Positions 1 through 9,138 of a stretch of 64,000 nucleotides of DNA are shown piece by piece (position 1 is the stretch's first letter; each line of letters opens with the position of its first letter). The stretch lies in NCBI RefSeq assembly GCF_002104765.1, contig NZ_NCXM01000029.1:26811-90810 (forward strand). Reading direction: 5' to 3'. The DNA comes from Mycolicibacterium vulneris (GTDB taxonomy: Bacteria; Actinomycetota; Actinomycetes; Mycobacteriales; Mycobacteriaceae). Under the pieces are notes generated by a model. That model had not been told where the DNA came from, did no database searches, and saw only the letters and a program-made list of their open reading frames with translations. The position numbers were made by a program, and so were the translations under genes.

Positions 1-194
1 AGGTCGGGAATCAGGCAATCATGTTGCGCCACGAACGGAAGAAGCGGACGAAAGCTCTCCCATCCGGTGGCTCCCGGTCCGGTTCCGTGCAGGAAGAGCG
101 CGGGTGTGGCGTTCGCCATGCCGCACCGGCGCAGGCGGATCACATGGTCGTCGATTGCAACATCGAGTTCGGTGTGCTCGGGCATGGAGGTCAT
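1..194 (-). CDS. alpha/beta hydrolase, 5' part only (MhpC/BphD-like)
   Basis: Only the first 64 codons are in the window; the gene runs off the left edge. The start is ATG at 194, three bases after the stop of the extradiol dioxygenase, so the two are co-transcribed. The visible part has an N-terminal strand region and then the oxyanion-hole motif LFLHGTGPGATGWESF (about residues 30-45), typical of meta-cleavage product hydrolases such as MhpC and BphD. Being directly downstream of an MhpB-type dioxygenase supports hydrolysis of the ring-fission product (inference). The catalytic Ser, Asp and His lie outside the window, so the family call is good but the substrate is not shown. Confidence 0.8.
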   Translation of the reverse strand, partial: MTSMPEHTELDVAIDDHVIRLRRCGMANATPALFLHGTGPGATGWESFRPLLPFVAQHDCLIPD

Positions 195-197
195 GAA

Positions 198-1148
198 CTA
201 GCCAATCTGTCGGGGTATTGCCGTGGTGACCGCGAATGCGATGATCCATTCGGGCACCGGTTGATAGAACGAGTACGTCGAGTCGTAGGGGCCGCTGGCC
301 GCCAGGGCAGCGTGCGCCGCGACCCACGTCCGGACTTCGTGTATCGAGTTGCCGGCGCGGGCGGTGAGCTCGGCCGTGCTGAACGCGTCGAACCGCTCGA
401 GTTCGCCGCTGGCGAGCAAGTCCAGAAACTCGCGATCGAACTCGGGATTGAGGGGAATCAGGTCCAACTGCCCGGCCGCGAAGCTCTGGCCAGCGGCCAG
501 CACAGCTTCTTCCCGTCGGCGCTGTTCCTGTTCCGTGCGTCGCCGTGAGATCAACACGTCGGCGACCTCAGGCGGTGACTCGCGCAGAACCGGGACCAGC
601 GGATCGTGCGAGAGGCCGCCCGAACCCACCACCAGCACTTTGCAATCGAGCTGACGAATGAAGGTCCCCACTGCGGCGCCGAGCAGCCGAGCGCGCCGGG
701 CGGGTCCGAGAGGGGTCGCCACCGCGTTGATGAAAATCGGGATCACCGGCTTGACCGCGGTGCCGCCGAACAATGCTTCCAGCGGCTGGGCGATGCCGTG
801 ATCCACAACCATCGCCTCGGACATGGCGATGTCCAAATCCGCGGCGAACAAGTGCTCGATCAGGGCATCGGCTTGCTGCTGGGGGACTGGGAGTTCGCCG
901 GCGGTGGTGTCATAGTCGCCGATCGATCGCGCTGCGGTGCCGACGCAGAACGGCGGCATCACGTCGTAGCGAAATCCCTGATAGTGGTCCGGCCCGAAAA
1001 TCACCACCAGGTCGGGATCGAACTGAGTGGCGAAATCCCTGGCATGCGCGAGTGCGTCATCGACGCGGCGTCGAACATGGGTGCCAGGGTCGGCCCGATG
1101 CAGCAGGGGGCTGTGCGAAAGGCAGGACAATGCAACGTTATTCGCCAT
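198..1148 (-). CDS. class III extradiol ring-cleavage dioxygenase (MhpB-like)
   Basis: A 316-residue LigB-superfamily dioxygenase that would open a catechol-type ring next to the hydroxyls, with Fe(II) and O2. The motifs are CLSHSPLL near the N-terminus, FGPDHYQGF (about residues 51-59) and VVDHGIAQP, all typical of 2,3-dihydroxyphenylpropionate 1,2-dioxygenase MhpB. The open frame extends upstream to 1253, but ATG 1148 gives the family-type N-terminus (MANNVALSCLSHSP) and is chosen. It is first in a leftward operon with the hydrolase at 194 and divergent from the LLM operon starting at 1557. The substrate cannot be read from the sequence; a catechol with a side chain is an inference. Confidence 0.88.
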   Translation of the reverse strand: MANNVALSCLSHSPLLHRADPGTHVRRRVDDALAHARDFATQFDPDLVVIFGPDHYQGFRYDVMPPFCVGTAARSIGDYDTTAGELPVPQQQADALIEHLFAADLDIAMSEAMVVDHGIAQPLEALFGGTAVKPVIPIFINAVATPLGPARRARLLGAAVGTFIRQLDCKVLVVGSGGLSHDPLVPVLRESPPEVADVLISRRRTEQEQRRREEAVLAAGQSFAAGQLDLIPLNPEFDREFLDLLASGELERFDAFSTAELTARAGNSIHEVRTWVAAHAALAASGPYDSTYSFYQPVPEWIIAFAVTTAIPRQIG

Positions 1149-1556
1149 CTCAAATGATCCCGTCCACTTCTCAAGAAGACAAATCCGGTGGGGAATTCTC
1201 CGCACCATTTCTTGGCACATGGAACGTTCGTCACTGCGCCGCGGGTCCCGCACCGAACATCCTGCCGTGTGGTGTGCGGCCAGGCTGTCCTATTCCCGCG
1301 CACCGTCATCCAGATTTCGCCGCACTCGCCTCGCTCGCGGTAGGGCACGGGTCGGTGCAGAGGCGCCAGATCCGCTGTGCGACAAATGAGTAGAGCATAT
1401 TTCCGGTGCGCTCAGGCGGGCGTTTTGTGGCTGATGGGCATCGGATTGTGGATATTGCGCCAGTCACATCAAACCTACGATCGAGTCAAGGGACAAACGC
1501 CAATCCGACATTGCCGCAATCAAATCGGCGCAGATCGGTATCACGAAGGAGTGACC
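1149..1556. promoter_or_regulatory. divergent promoter region, dioxygenase / LLM operon
   Basis: This gap of about 400 bp separates the two divergent catabolic operons. No convincing gene lies in it. It contains TCCAGATTTCGCCG at 1309-1322, nearly identical to TCCGGATTTCGCCG at 9285-9298 between the two AraC genes, so it is a candidate AraC operator. The ribosome binding site GAAGGAG (1545-1551) belongs to the LLM gene. Confidence 0.5.
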
Positions 1557-2723
1557 TTGCAATTCTCGATTTACCTGTCGATGCTGTATGCGGACCCAAA
1601 GCTGTTCGAGAACAACGCGGGTTGGCCGGCCTCGCCAGCCAAATACGATCCAGCCGTGGGTGAACACTCGGTTGACGTCCTTCTTGAACAGGCTGAGCTG
1701 GCCGAGGACCTCGGCTTCGACATGGTTTCGGTATCTGAGCACCACTCGTGGCCGATTAACCAGGCCGCGAACCCCTCGGTGTTGGCGGCCGCGATCTGCC
1801 AGCGGGTCAAGAAGCTTCGCATTGCCCTGATGGGCCCGCTTGCCGCGATCAACAATCCCGTCCGGATCGCCGAAGAGGTGGCCATGCTCGACGCCATCTC
1901 GAAGGGACGGATCTCGCTGATGCCGCTTCGTGGCACACCGAACGAATTCGTCTCATACGGAATCAACCCCGACGAGACCCGCGACCGCACGCGTGAAGCC
2001 CAGGCACTTATTGAGCGCGCGCTCAACGAGCCGGAGCCCTTCAGCTGGGAAGGCCGCTACTACCGGTTCCCCACCGTCGCGATATGGCCCGGCCAGTCGC
2101 AAAAACCCATCCCGATCTGGTCTTCGGGCAACAGTGAAGGCTCTGTGGTTTACGCGGCCCGGCACAAGTACCGGCTGGGAATCTCGTACTACCCGTTGCA
2201 GATGGCCGCCGAATTGACCGAACTCTATCGGGCCGAAGCGAAGAAGGCCGGCTGGGAGCCCACGCCGCACGACATTCTGTACCGCTCGTATGTCGCGTGT
2301 GCCGACACCGACGAGGCCGCACGAGAACTCGAGAAGCGGTACTACGGCAACCTGGGACTGGCGGCATCGATGATGGGTCGTGCCTCGGCAGCGATGAACT
2401 CGATGGAGCTGACGAAGATCACCGCGGAGAACGCGGCCGCGGCAGCCGAGATCGGTACCGACGCCGATGGCAAGAACATGAGCAAGGACGCCGAAAGTAA
2501 GTTCGCCCTAGGCGATCTGCACTTCAAGGGATCGCCGGTCACCATGATCGATCAGTTCACCGAGTGGTACGAAACGACCGGCATCGGGGTGTTCGACTGC
2601 GGGTTCTCCGGTGGCGGACTCACCACCGAGGAAGCCAACTCAGCGTTAAAGCTCTTCGGCACCGAAGTGATGCCGGCACTCAAACATCTTGGTGCAGAAA
2701 AGATCGCGGAGGAAATTCGATGA
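1557..2723 (+). CDS. LLM-class flavin-dependent oxidoreductase 1
   Basis: A 388-residue protein of the bacterial luciferase-like monooxygenase family (TIM barrel, FMNH2 or F420). It starts MQFSIYLSMLYADPK and has the typical DMVSVSEHHSWP motif in the first quarter, a MGPLAAINNPVRIAEEVAMLD strand-helix, and a C-terminal VMPALKHL. The start is TTG 1557, 5 nt after GAAGGAG; the upstream open frame has no family similarity. It overlaps the next gene by 4 nt (ATGA). With the flavin reductase and RibBA in the locus, an FMNH2-dependent hydroxylation, Baeyer-Villiger or desulfonation-type step is likely, but F420 use cannot be excluded and the substrate is unknown. Confidence 0.88.
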   Translation: MQFSIYLSMLYADPKLFENNAGWPASPAKYDPAVGEHSVDVLLEQAELAEDLGFDMVSVSEHHSWPINQAANPSVLAAAICQRVKKLRIALMGPLAAINNPVRIAEEVAMLDAISKGRISLMPLRGTPNEFVSYGINPDETRDRTREAQALIERALNEPEPFSWEGRYYRFPTVAIWPGQSQKPIPIWSSGNSEGSVVYAARHKYRLGISYYPLQMAAELTELYRAEAKKAGWEPTPHDILYRSYVACADTDEAARELEKRYYGNLGLAASMMGRASAAMNSMELTKITAENAAAAAEIGTDADGKNMSKDAESKFALGDLHFKGSPVTMIDQFTEWYETTGIGVFDCGFSGGGLTTEEANSALKLFGTEVMPALKHLGAEKIAEEIR

Positions 2724-3535
2724 CCACGACCACAGCAACTGCGATTGGCGCCGTCCAGACACGGGAGTCGGCGATCACTGTGGACGGGTACACCGTGCGC
2801 TACTGGGAGGCCGGCAGCGGACGCCCCATCGTCTTTCTGCACCGGGGCAGCGGACCACTGTGGTCGCCCACGCACGACCTACTCAGCGCATCGCATCGCG
2901 TCATCATGATCCAGTTGCCCGGATTCGGCAATTCCGACTACGTGCCGGCCGGCACCACGAAGGACTATGCGGCACTTGTTCATCGAGCTGCCCTCGAAAT
3001 CGCCGGCGGTTCTTACGACCTTGTCGGAAATTCCTTCGGCGGTCTCGTCGCGGCGTGGATGGCCGTCCAGTTCCCGGCGGATGTCCGGTCGGTGATTCTC
3101 GTCGGCCCCGCGATCTTCGTGCGGCCGGGAATGTCGATCGACGCCACCGAGGAGGCGTTCGATCGCATCACTGCGCTGGAGAAGGCCCACCCGGAGCGGC
3201 ATTACCCACAGCCGCTGTCTTCGGAAACGAAGGTCAAGCATCTGCAGGTACTGCAACGCCTGCTTGTAGCGGAGGACCCCGAGTTGTTGGCGGGCCTGGC
3301 CACGCTGAGCGTGCCCGCCCTAGTGCTCTTCGGCACCGAGGACCAGATCACCCCGCCCGACTTCGGACGCAAGTATCCGGCGCTCAACGCTGCGATCTTC
3401 CTGTCCTTCGTCTATGACGCGGGGCACGCGGTCGACGGCGACCGGCCTGAGTCGCTCGCTCACACGATCGGACTGTTTACTGAGCACGGGTTCGACTATC
3501 TGATCGAACGCGGCCGGACGTTGCTTTTTCCGTAA
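2720..3535 (+). CDS. alpha/beta hydrolase (second)
   Basis: A 271-residue alpha/beta-hydrolase. It has an oxyanion region VFLHRGSGPLWSP, nucleophile elbow GNSFGG (about residue 102), acid in FGTEDQITPP and histidine in DAGHAVDGDRPE, so the triad is complete. ATG 2720 overlaps the upstream stop (ATGA) with a GCGGAGGA ribosome site. It is translationally coupled to LLM 1 and followed by a hydratase/decarboxylase homologue. This is the usual order for meta-cleavage product hydrolysis, though it could equally cleave an ester made by a Baeyer-Villiger-type LLM (inference). Confidence 0.88.
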   Translation: MTTTTATAIGAVQTRESAITVDGYTVRYWEAGSGRPIVFLHRGSGPLWSPTHDLLSASHRVIMIQLPGFGNSDYVPAGTTKDYAALVHRAALEIAGGSYDLVGNSFGGLVAAWMAVQFPADVRSVILVGPAIFVRPGMSIDATEEAFDRITALEKAHPERHYPQPLSSETKVKHLQVLQRLLVAEDPELLAGLATLSVPALVLFGTEDQITPPDFGRKYPALNAAIFLSFVYDAGHAVDGDRPESLAHTIGLFTEHGFDYLIERGRTLLFP

Positions 3536-3637
3536 CCCGGTGACCGCCGGAGTGTGGGCGGCGGCCCACGCACTGGCGGCCACCGCCATCGTCCAATCTC
3601 CGTGCACACCACAACGAAGGAACTAGCGACACGACAC

Positions 3638-4432
3638 ATGAGTACCCCAGCCTCTACATGGACCGTCGAAGCCGCGGCCAAGATTCTCCTCGAAGCCGAG
3701 GCAACCCGCACCGACCGTCATCCGATCACCGATGACTGGCCGGCGCTTGATCTGCAGACCGCCTACCAGGTCCAGGCGGCATTGATCGCCGATAAAGTTG
3801 CACACGGCGCGAAGATCGTCGGCGTCAAACTCGGACTGACCTCGGCCGCCAAGCAGCGGAGGATGGGCATCTCGTCCCCGCTGACCGCCTGGCTCACCGA
3901 TGACATGGTCTTAGAACCCGGTGCGCCGCTGAAGATCAACGACCTGATCCACCCGCGCGTTGAGCCAGAGATCGTCTTCGTTCTCGATAAACGTCTGGCA
4001 GGTCCAGGGGTGACCCGCGAGTCCGCGCTAGCGGCCGTCGGGTCGGTGTACTGCGGTCTGGAGGTGATCGACAGCCGCTACACGGACTTCAAGTTCACGC
4101 TGCCAGACGTGGTCGCCGACAACGCATCGTCGGCGAAATTCGTTGTCGGCGAGCTGAAATGCGACGCCGGTGAACTCGATCTGGCGCTGGAGGCCTGCGC
4201 GTTGTCGGTGAACGGCAATGTCGTGGACTCGGCAACCGGCGCCGCCGTGCAGGGCCATCCGGCTGAGGCCCTCGCACTGGCCGCGAACGCCCTGGCCGAA
4301 CGCGGTATCGCGCTGGAATCCGGCTGGATTGTGCTGACCGGAGGCATGACCGACGCCGTCTTCATCGAGCCCGGTAACCAGATCGCCGCTGAGTTCACCC
4401 ACCTCGGCTCGGTGGCGATCGCGGGCGCGTGA
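3638..4432 (+). CDS. 2-oxopent-4-enoate hydratase / 4-oxalocrotonate decarboxylase family
   Basis: A 264-residue member of the MhpD/DmpH family. Motifs are IVGVKLGLTSAAKQRRMGI (substrate loop), HPRVEPEIVFVLD with the metal-binding Glu residues, CGLEVIDSRY, and a C-terminal ESGWIVLTGGMTDAV. The KLGLTSxAKxxxMGI form resembles 4-oxalocrotonate decarboxylase DmpH more than hydratase MhpD, so the exact reaction is open. ATG 3638 is chosen; GAAGGA lies rather far upstream (about 16 nt). The stop overlaps a possible GTG of the next gene (GTGA). It would act on the C5 dienoate released from ring fission. Confidence 0.85.
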   Translation: MSTPASTWTVEAAAKILLEAEATRTDRHPITDDWPALDLQTAYQVQAALIADKVAHGAKIVGVKLGLTSAAKQRRMGISSPLTAWLTDDMVLEPGAPLKINDLIHPRVEPEIVFVLDKRLAGPGVTRESALAAVGSVYCGLEVIDSRYTDFKFTLPDVVADNASSAKFVVGELKCDAGELDLALEACALSVNGNVVDSATGAAVQGHPAEALALAANALAERGIALESGWIVLTGGMTDAVFIEPGNQIAAEFTHLGSVAIAGA

Positions 4433-4470
4433 GCCCGGCCGTTCACAGATCAGAAAGTCGATCCGATTCG

Positions 4471-6081
4471 ATGAGCACCACAGTAAGCAACGTCCCGCTG
4501 ACCCCGTTGGCCCTTCTGGAGCGGGCCGCGCAGGTGTGGCCGGACAAGGTGGCGATCACCGACGGGGAGCGGCGCATAACGTATCGCGAGTTCGCCGCGA
4601 TGACCCAGCGGCTGGCCCACGCTCTGATGTCCCGTGGGCTCGGAAAGGGTGACCGCGTCGCGTACCTGATGCCCAACATCGCCGAGATGCTGGTGGGGCA
4701 TTTCGGTGTTCCGCTCGCCGGTGGCGTTCTGGTGACTGTCAACACGCGACTGTCGCCCGGTGAGATTGCCTACATACTCAGCCATTCGGCCCCACGCTTC
4801 GTCATCGTGGACTCCCGATTGGCTGCGCTCGCGCAGGCCTCGGTCCAGCTCACCGAACCGGCCGAATCGCGACCGCAGGTGATCGTCACCGGCAATATCG
4901 ATGTGACGCTGCCGGCGGAATGGCTCAGGTACGTACCGTTCACCTCGGTAGCCGCCGGTGAACTGAGCTGGTCGGTCGCAGACGAAAACGACGCGATATC
5001 GCTCAATTACACGTCGGGGACCACAGGTCGGCCGAAGGCGGTTGTGTACACCCATCGGGGTGCCTACCTCAACGCGCTGGGAGAGGTGATCCACTCGCGA
5101 CTCACCCCGCAGTCGGTTTATCTGTGGACCCTGCCGATGTTTCACTGCAACGGCTGGTGCACCCCGTGGGCGGTTACGGGTATCGGTGGTTCGCACGTGT
5201 GCCTTCCCGAAGTGCGCGGTGAGGAGATCTGGCGACTCATCGACACTGAGAACATCACTCATCTCAACGCAGCTCCCACCGTGCTGACCATGATGATGAA
5301 CACCGGAGCAGCGCACCAACTCGATGGTGAACTGTGCGTCACAACGGCCGGTGCCCCGCCAAGCCCGTCGACGATTGCGCAGATGGAGGCACTCAATTTT
5401 CGCATCGTTCACGTGTACGGGCTCACCGAAACGTATGGCCCATTTGCGATATGCGAAGAGCAGGCGGCATGGTCGGCTCTGCCCGACGAGCAACAAGCAC
5501 GCCGCAAGGCCCGCCAGGGTGTACCCATGATTCAGGCGGGTCGGTTGCGTGTGGTCGATGACCACATGCGTGACGTTCCGCGCGACGGTGCGACGATGGG
5601 CGAGATCGTCATGCAGGGAAACAATGTCATGGCCGGTTACTTCAATGATCCCGATGCCACCCGGGCCGCCACCGAGGGCGGCTGGTTTCACTCGGGTGAT
5701 CTCGCGGTGATGCACCCCGATGGCTATATCGAGATCCGGGACAGGGCGAAGGATTTGGTGATATCCGGCGGTGAGAATATTTCATCGGTAGAAGTCGAGC
5801 AGACGCTGATGAGCCATCCGGGTGTTCTCGAAGTGGCTGTGATCGGGGTGCCCGACGAGAAGTGGGGTGAGCGGCCTAAGGCGTTCGTGGTGCGCCGACC
5901 AGGTTGCGCACCCTCCGAACATGAACTGATCGAGCATGTCCGTGCTCACCTGGCTCATTTCAAGGCGCCGCGTGAGGTACTCATTGTCGACGGGTTGCCG
6001 AAGACGTCGACCGGAAAGGTGCAGAAGGCGGTCCTTCGGGCACCGGAGTGGCAAGGGCGCGCGAGCCTGGTGCAGGGCTGA
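4471..6081 (+). CDS. AMP-dependent acyl-CoA synthetase
   Basis: A 536-residue adenylate-forming ligase that would activate a carboxylic acid as its CoA thioester. Motifs in order: P-loop-like YTSGTTGRPKAVVYTHRG (about residue 180), PMFHCNGWC, YGLTETYGP, GWFHSGDLAV, RAKDLVISGGENIS and the C-terminal catalytic Lys in PKTSTGKVQK. The FHCNGWC stretch places it with medium-chain/plant AAE-like synthetases. ATG 4471 is taken; a GTG at 4429 overlapping the previous stop is an alternative. Last gene of the rightward operon. It may activate the pathway substrate or a propionate-type side-chain product. Confidence 0.9.
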   Translation: MSTTVSNVPLTPLALLERAAQVWPDKVAITDGERRITYREFAAMTQRLAHALMSRGLGKGDRVAYLMPNIAEMLVGHFGVPLAGGVLVTVNTRLSPGEIAYILSHSAPRFVIVDSRLAALAQASVQLTEPAESRPQVIVTGNIDVTLPAEWLRYVPFTSVAAGELSWSVADENDAISLNYTSGTTGRPKAVVYTHRGAYLNALGEVIHSRLTPQSVYLWTLPMFHCNGWCTPWAVTGIGGSHVCLPEVRGEEIWRLIDTENITHLNAAPTVLTMMMNTGAAHQLDGELCVTTAGAPPSPSTIAQMEALNFRIVHVYGLTETYGPFAICEEQAAWSALPDEQQARRKARQGVPMIQAGRLRVVDDHMRDVPRDGATMGEIVMQGNNVMAGYFNDPDATRAATEGGWFHSGDLAVMHPDGYIEIRDRAKDLVISGGENISSVEVEQTLMSHPGVLEVAVIGVPDEKWGERPKAFVVRRPGCAPSEHELIEHVRAHLAHFKAPREVLIVDGLPKTSTGKVQKAVLRAPEWQGRASLVQG

Positions 6082-6175
6082 TCGCGTAATACCAACGTCG
6101 CCGGTCTACCCGATGAGGGTGGACCGGCTCCGTTTATTCATTGTCCCGTCGCAGTTGCGCTGATTTGGTTTAGTA

Positions 6176-6300
6176 ACGGCCGCCAACACCATGATGGGCT
6201 ATTTCGTGGACGGCGAACATGGCATCAAGTGGATTACCGGCCGATTCAACGGACTTCCCACCACACCCAACTGTGCAGACCTACCCTCGCCTCGGCCTAG
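6176..6300 (+). pseudogene. C-terminal remnant of a LIP-family secreted lipase
   Basis: Reading from 6176 in frame gives a stretch containing MMGYFVDGEHGIKWITGRF and then NGLPTTPNCADL. It aligns with the last 35 residues of the intact LIP gene ending at 14664 (GAFVDGERSMAWIADRF, NGVPTIPNCGEI). No start or upstream body is present, and the frame runs into the flavin reductase gene on the other strand. It is a deletion remnant of a second lipase gene. Confidence 0.7.
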
Positions 6301-6782
6301 GCGAGAGTACGAAAGCCACTCCGGTGAAAGACGATTGGCGCGACTTCGGTGTGCGCGGTTACGTCGCTGACCCGTAGGAGCACGATGGTGTGGTCGCCGG
6401 CCGGCACCAGCTGCTCGATGCTGGTCGTCAGCCACAGACTGGCTCCCTCGATGAACACCGCACCGCCGGAGGACACCGTACTGACATCCGCAAATCGATC
6501 GCCCGTTTTGGCGGCCAGGGTGCGTGCGGCCCGGTCGTGCGTCTCGCCGAGCACGCTGATGCCCAGCTGTGGAAGGCCCTGCAATTTCGGCCAGGTCGTG
6601 GAGGTGTTCTGCACGCAGAACGACACCAGCGGCGGTTTCAATGACACTGGAACGAACGTGCTGGCCGCCAGTCCTACCCGGACGCCGGCAGCTTCACCGG
6701 CGACGGCGACGACGCTGGATGGTAAGTGTCCAAAGGCGTCTCGCAATACCATCGGTGTCAGGTCGGGGCTCTGGATGATCAT
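6297..6782 (-). CDS. flavin reductase (FMN-binding split-barrel)
   Basis: A 161-residue flavin reductase-like domain protein that would deliver reduced FMN to a monooxygenase. It has the N-terminal RDAFGHLPSSVVAVAG, the FMN-binding ASTFVPVSLKPPLVSFCVQ and the C-terminal HTIVLLRVSDV. ATG 6782 overlaps the RibBA stop (ATGA), so its translation is coupled to FMN-precursor synthesis. The LLM genes on both sides are the natural partners (inference). An open frame extends upstream to 7238, but that part is a shadow of ribBA. Confidence 0.9.
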   Translation of the reverse strand: MIIQSPDLTPMVLRDAFGHLPSSVVAVAGEAAGVRVGLAASTFVPVSLKPPLVSFCVQNTSTTWPKLQGLPQLGISVLGETHDRAARTLAAKTGDRFADVSTVSSGGAVFIEGASLWLTTSIEQLVPAGDHTIVLLRVSDVTAHTEVAPIVFHRSGFRTLA

Positions 6783-8011
6783 GCGGTGCCTTCCCGGCGT
6801 GGCAGGTCGAGCAGGTGTCCCATCCGGTCGCGCTTGGTAGAAAGGTAAGCGACATTCTGTGGCGTGACCTGAGTCTGGATGGGTACGCGTTGCACGACGC
6901 GAATGCCGTAGCCGTCCAACCCGTAGTATTTCTGCAGATTGTTGGTCATCAGCAGCACGTCGCGGATGCCCAGATCGGCGAGAATTGCTGCACCGATACC
7001 GTATTCGCGCGCATCGACGGGCAGGCCCAGTGCGATGTTGGCCTCGACGGTGTCCAGGCCGAGATCCTGTTGGAGTTGATAGGCCCGTAATTTGTGGCCC
7101 AGCCCGATGCCCCGGCCTTCCTGGCCGCGCAGATAGACCAGGACTCCGCGACCCGCCGCGGCGATATCGGCCAGCGCGGCCCGAAACTGCGGCCCGCAGT
7201 CGCAGCGCAGTGATCCGAAGAGGTCTCCGGTCAGACATTCACTGTGGACGCGAACCAGTACGGGTGCACCATCGTCGACCGCTCCGAGAGTGAAGGCGAC
7301 GTGCTCAATGCCGTCGAGCACGCTCTGGTAGGAGATGGCGGTGAAGTCCGCGTCCGCGGTCGGGATGCGGGCTTGACCGCCGCGTGTCACGAGTTCGGCA
7401 TGGGCCCGGCGGTACCGGACCAGGTCGGAGATGGTGACCACGGGCAGGTTGTGCTGGTGGGCGAACGTGACCGCGTCGGCCCCGCGCAGCATCTCGGTTC
7501 GGTCGGGGGAGACGAGTTCGCACAACAGTGCCGCGGGTTGCACGCCCGCGAGTTCGCACAAATCCGTTCCGGCTTCGGTGTGTCCGGCACGCTTGAGCAC
7601 CCCGCCGGGTCGGGAGACTAACGGCATCATGTGGCCGGGCCGGGTGAAATGAGCGGCCGTCGCGTCGGAGTCGGCGAGCGCGCGCGCCGTGGCGGCGCGG
7701 TCGTGTGCACTGATGCCGGTGGTCGTGTCGGCCAGCACATCGACACTGACCGTGAAAGCCGTGGCCATCTTGTCCGTGTTCTCCTGCACCATCGGGGAGA
7801 GGTTGAGGTCCTCGGCCCGCGCGGCACTGATGGATGTGCAGAGAAATCCGGACGTATGCGCCAGGAAGAACGCGACTTTGTCAACGGTGGCGAACTGTGC
7901 CGCCATGATCAGGTCGGCTTCATTCTCCCGGTCGTCGTCGTCGAGCACCACCACGGCAGCACCCGCTGCTACGGCCGCTATTGCATCTGTGATGTCGGAG
8001 TACACAACCAC
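6779..8011 (-). CDS. ribBA: RibBA: DHBP synthase / GTP cyclohydrolase II
   Basis: A 410-residue bifunctional riboflavin enzyme. Residues about 1-200 are 3,4-dihydroxy-2-butanone-4-phosphate synthase, with acidic DDDDRENEADLIMAA, HTSGF and RPGHMMPLVSRPGGVLKR. Residues about 205-400 are GTP cyclohydrolase II, with zinc cysteines in SECLTGDLFGSLRCDCG and GQEGRGIGL. The usual TNNPxK is TNNLQK here. GTG 8011 is the start. It is coupled to the flavin reductase and sits between catabolic operons, not with rib genes, so it is probably a pathway-dedicated extra copy. No FMN riboswitch is visible upstream. Confidence 0.93.
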   Translation of the reverse strand: MVVYSDITDAIAAVAAGAAVVVLDDDDRENEADLIMAAQFATVDKVAFFLAHTSGFLCTSISAARAEDLNLSPMVQENTDKMATAFTVSVDVLADTTTGISAHDRAATARALADSDATAAHFTRPGHMMPLVSRPGGVLKRAGHTEAGTDLCELAGVQPAALLCELVSPDRTEMLRGADAVTFAHQHNLPVVTISDLVRYRRAHAELVTRGGQARIPTADADFTAISYQSVLDGIEHVAFTLGAVDDGAPVLVRVHSECLTGDLFGSLRCDCGPQFRAALADIAAAGRGVLVYLRGQEGRGIGLGHKLRAYQLQQDLGLDTVEANIALGLPVDAREYGIGAAILADLGIRDVLLMTNNLQKYYGLDGYGIRVVQRVPIQTQVTPQNVAYLSTKRDRMGHLLDLPRREGTA

Positions 8012-8055
8012 TCACATTCTGCGATCGCCGGTTGGGTCGGATGTTGCGAAACCAT

Positions 8056-9138
8056 TTATCCCACAACGCTAATCAGTGATATCTCTGAGAAATATCCACA
8101 ATGCGCCACCGGTGAGCCACCTTCCGCGTTAGCGGCGCTGCAACGTCTGCGACGGGGTTTCGCCATAGCGTTCTGGTACGTCGCGGCGAAGCGGCCCAGA
8201 TGGGTGAAGCCCCACCGATGGGCGATCGCGGTGACGGTCGTGGTGCCAGGGTCGCACTGTTGCAACTCGGTGCGCGCACGTTCGAGGCGCACTCGGCGGA
8301 CATAAGCCATCGGTGCCACCCCGACATGCCGGGCAAAACGCTGCTCCAGGGCGCGCAAGCTCAAGCACGCGAGGGTCGCGACGTCGGCCGCCGTCGCGAC
8401 TCCCATGGGGTCCGCCTGGATGGCATCCACGACGTCGCCGACCGCGGCATGCAGCGTCGGGCGGCTCGGTTCGGACAATTCGTCGGAAAAGTTATGTGGC
8501 TGAGCCAGAATCAGGCTCGAGGCGACTAGCCGGGCCAGTTGGGCGGCCAGCACGGGGTGTTGTGCCAGGCCCCTGGGCCGTACCGCCTCGTCCTGGGTGA
8601 GGCGCAGCGCCCGCATGAAGTCGTACGCCCGGGCAGTGGTCAGATCCATGGTGTGCGCGAAATGAATCGGGCCCGGAGCCGGCCGGCCGAGGATGGTGCC
8701 CAGTTCGGTTTCGATGGCGAAGCGATCGATGCGCAGCGCAGTGATTGTGCTCTGTTCATTCCACCGCTCGAAGCGTAGCGGCTCGGTAGGACTGAGCATG
8801 GCACCGGTCGACGGGGTGATGACCGTTGAATCGTCGCCGCTGCTGACCAGGATCGAGCCGCGCTGCGCATAACAGAAGACGTAGAACGACTTCGTCGGCG
8901 GCGCAGCGATGAGAACATCTGCGTCAAAAGCAATCTGGCCAAACAACAGGCTCTCCACATTGGTCATGTTGAACGTCAACCTGAAGTCTTGAAGGTCAGC
9001 GGCGACCATGCGGTGCGCGGAATACGCACGCGTCAATAGGTCGTTGGCTTCGTCGACATTGGTGGTAGTGGTGCTCGCCATGGGCGCGGAGTCGTCCGCC
9101 GGGGCGTTTTCCTGGTGCGTGTCGATACAGGTCAACAC
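8056..9138 (-). CDS. AraC-family transcriptional regulator 1
   Basis: A 360-residue regulator with an N-terminal AraC-binding-like sensor (LIAAPPTKSFYVFCYAQRGS; PTEPLRFERWNEQSTITALRI) and a C-terminal AraC double HTH (ATLACLSLRALEQRFARHVGV and TAIAHRWGFTHLGRFAATYQ). It is a clear paralogue of the regulator at 9562. Start GTG 9138 gives the full frame; ATG 9081 (MASTTTTNVDEAND) is also possible, and neither has a strong ribosome site. It is divergent from AraC 2. Likely controls this catabolic locus in response to a pathway compound (inference). Confidence 0.87.
   Translation of the reverse strand: MLTCIDTHQENAPADDSAPMASTTTTNVDEANDLLTRAYSAHRMVAADLQDFRLTFNMTNVESLLFGQIAFDADVLIAAPPTKSFYVFCYAQRGSILVSSGDDSTVITPSTGAMLSPTEPLRFERWNEQSTITALRIDRFAIETELGTILGRPAPGPIHFAHTMDLTTARAYDFMRALRLTQDEAVRPRGLAQHPVLAAQLARLVASSLILAQPHNFSDELSEPSRPTLHAAVGDVVDAIQADPMGVATAADVATLACLSLRALEQRFARHVGVAPMAYVRRVRLERARTELQQCDPGTTTVTAIAHRWGFTHLGRFAATYQNAMAKPRRRRCSAANAEGGSPVAHCGYFSEISLISVVG

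Noticed and set aside
6783..7238. Long N-terminal extension of the flavin reductase
   Set aside because: Arg/Pro/Gly-rich antisense-like translation fully inside ribBA; ATG 6782 gives the family-length protein.
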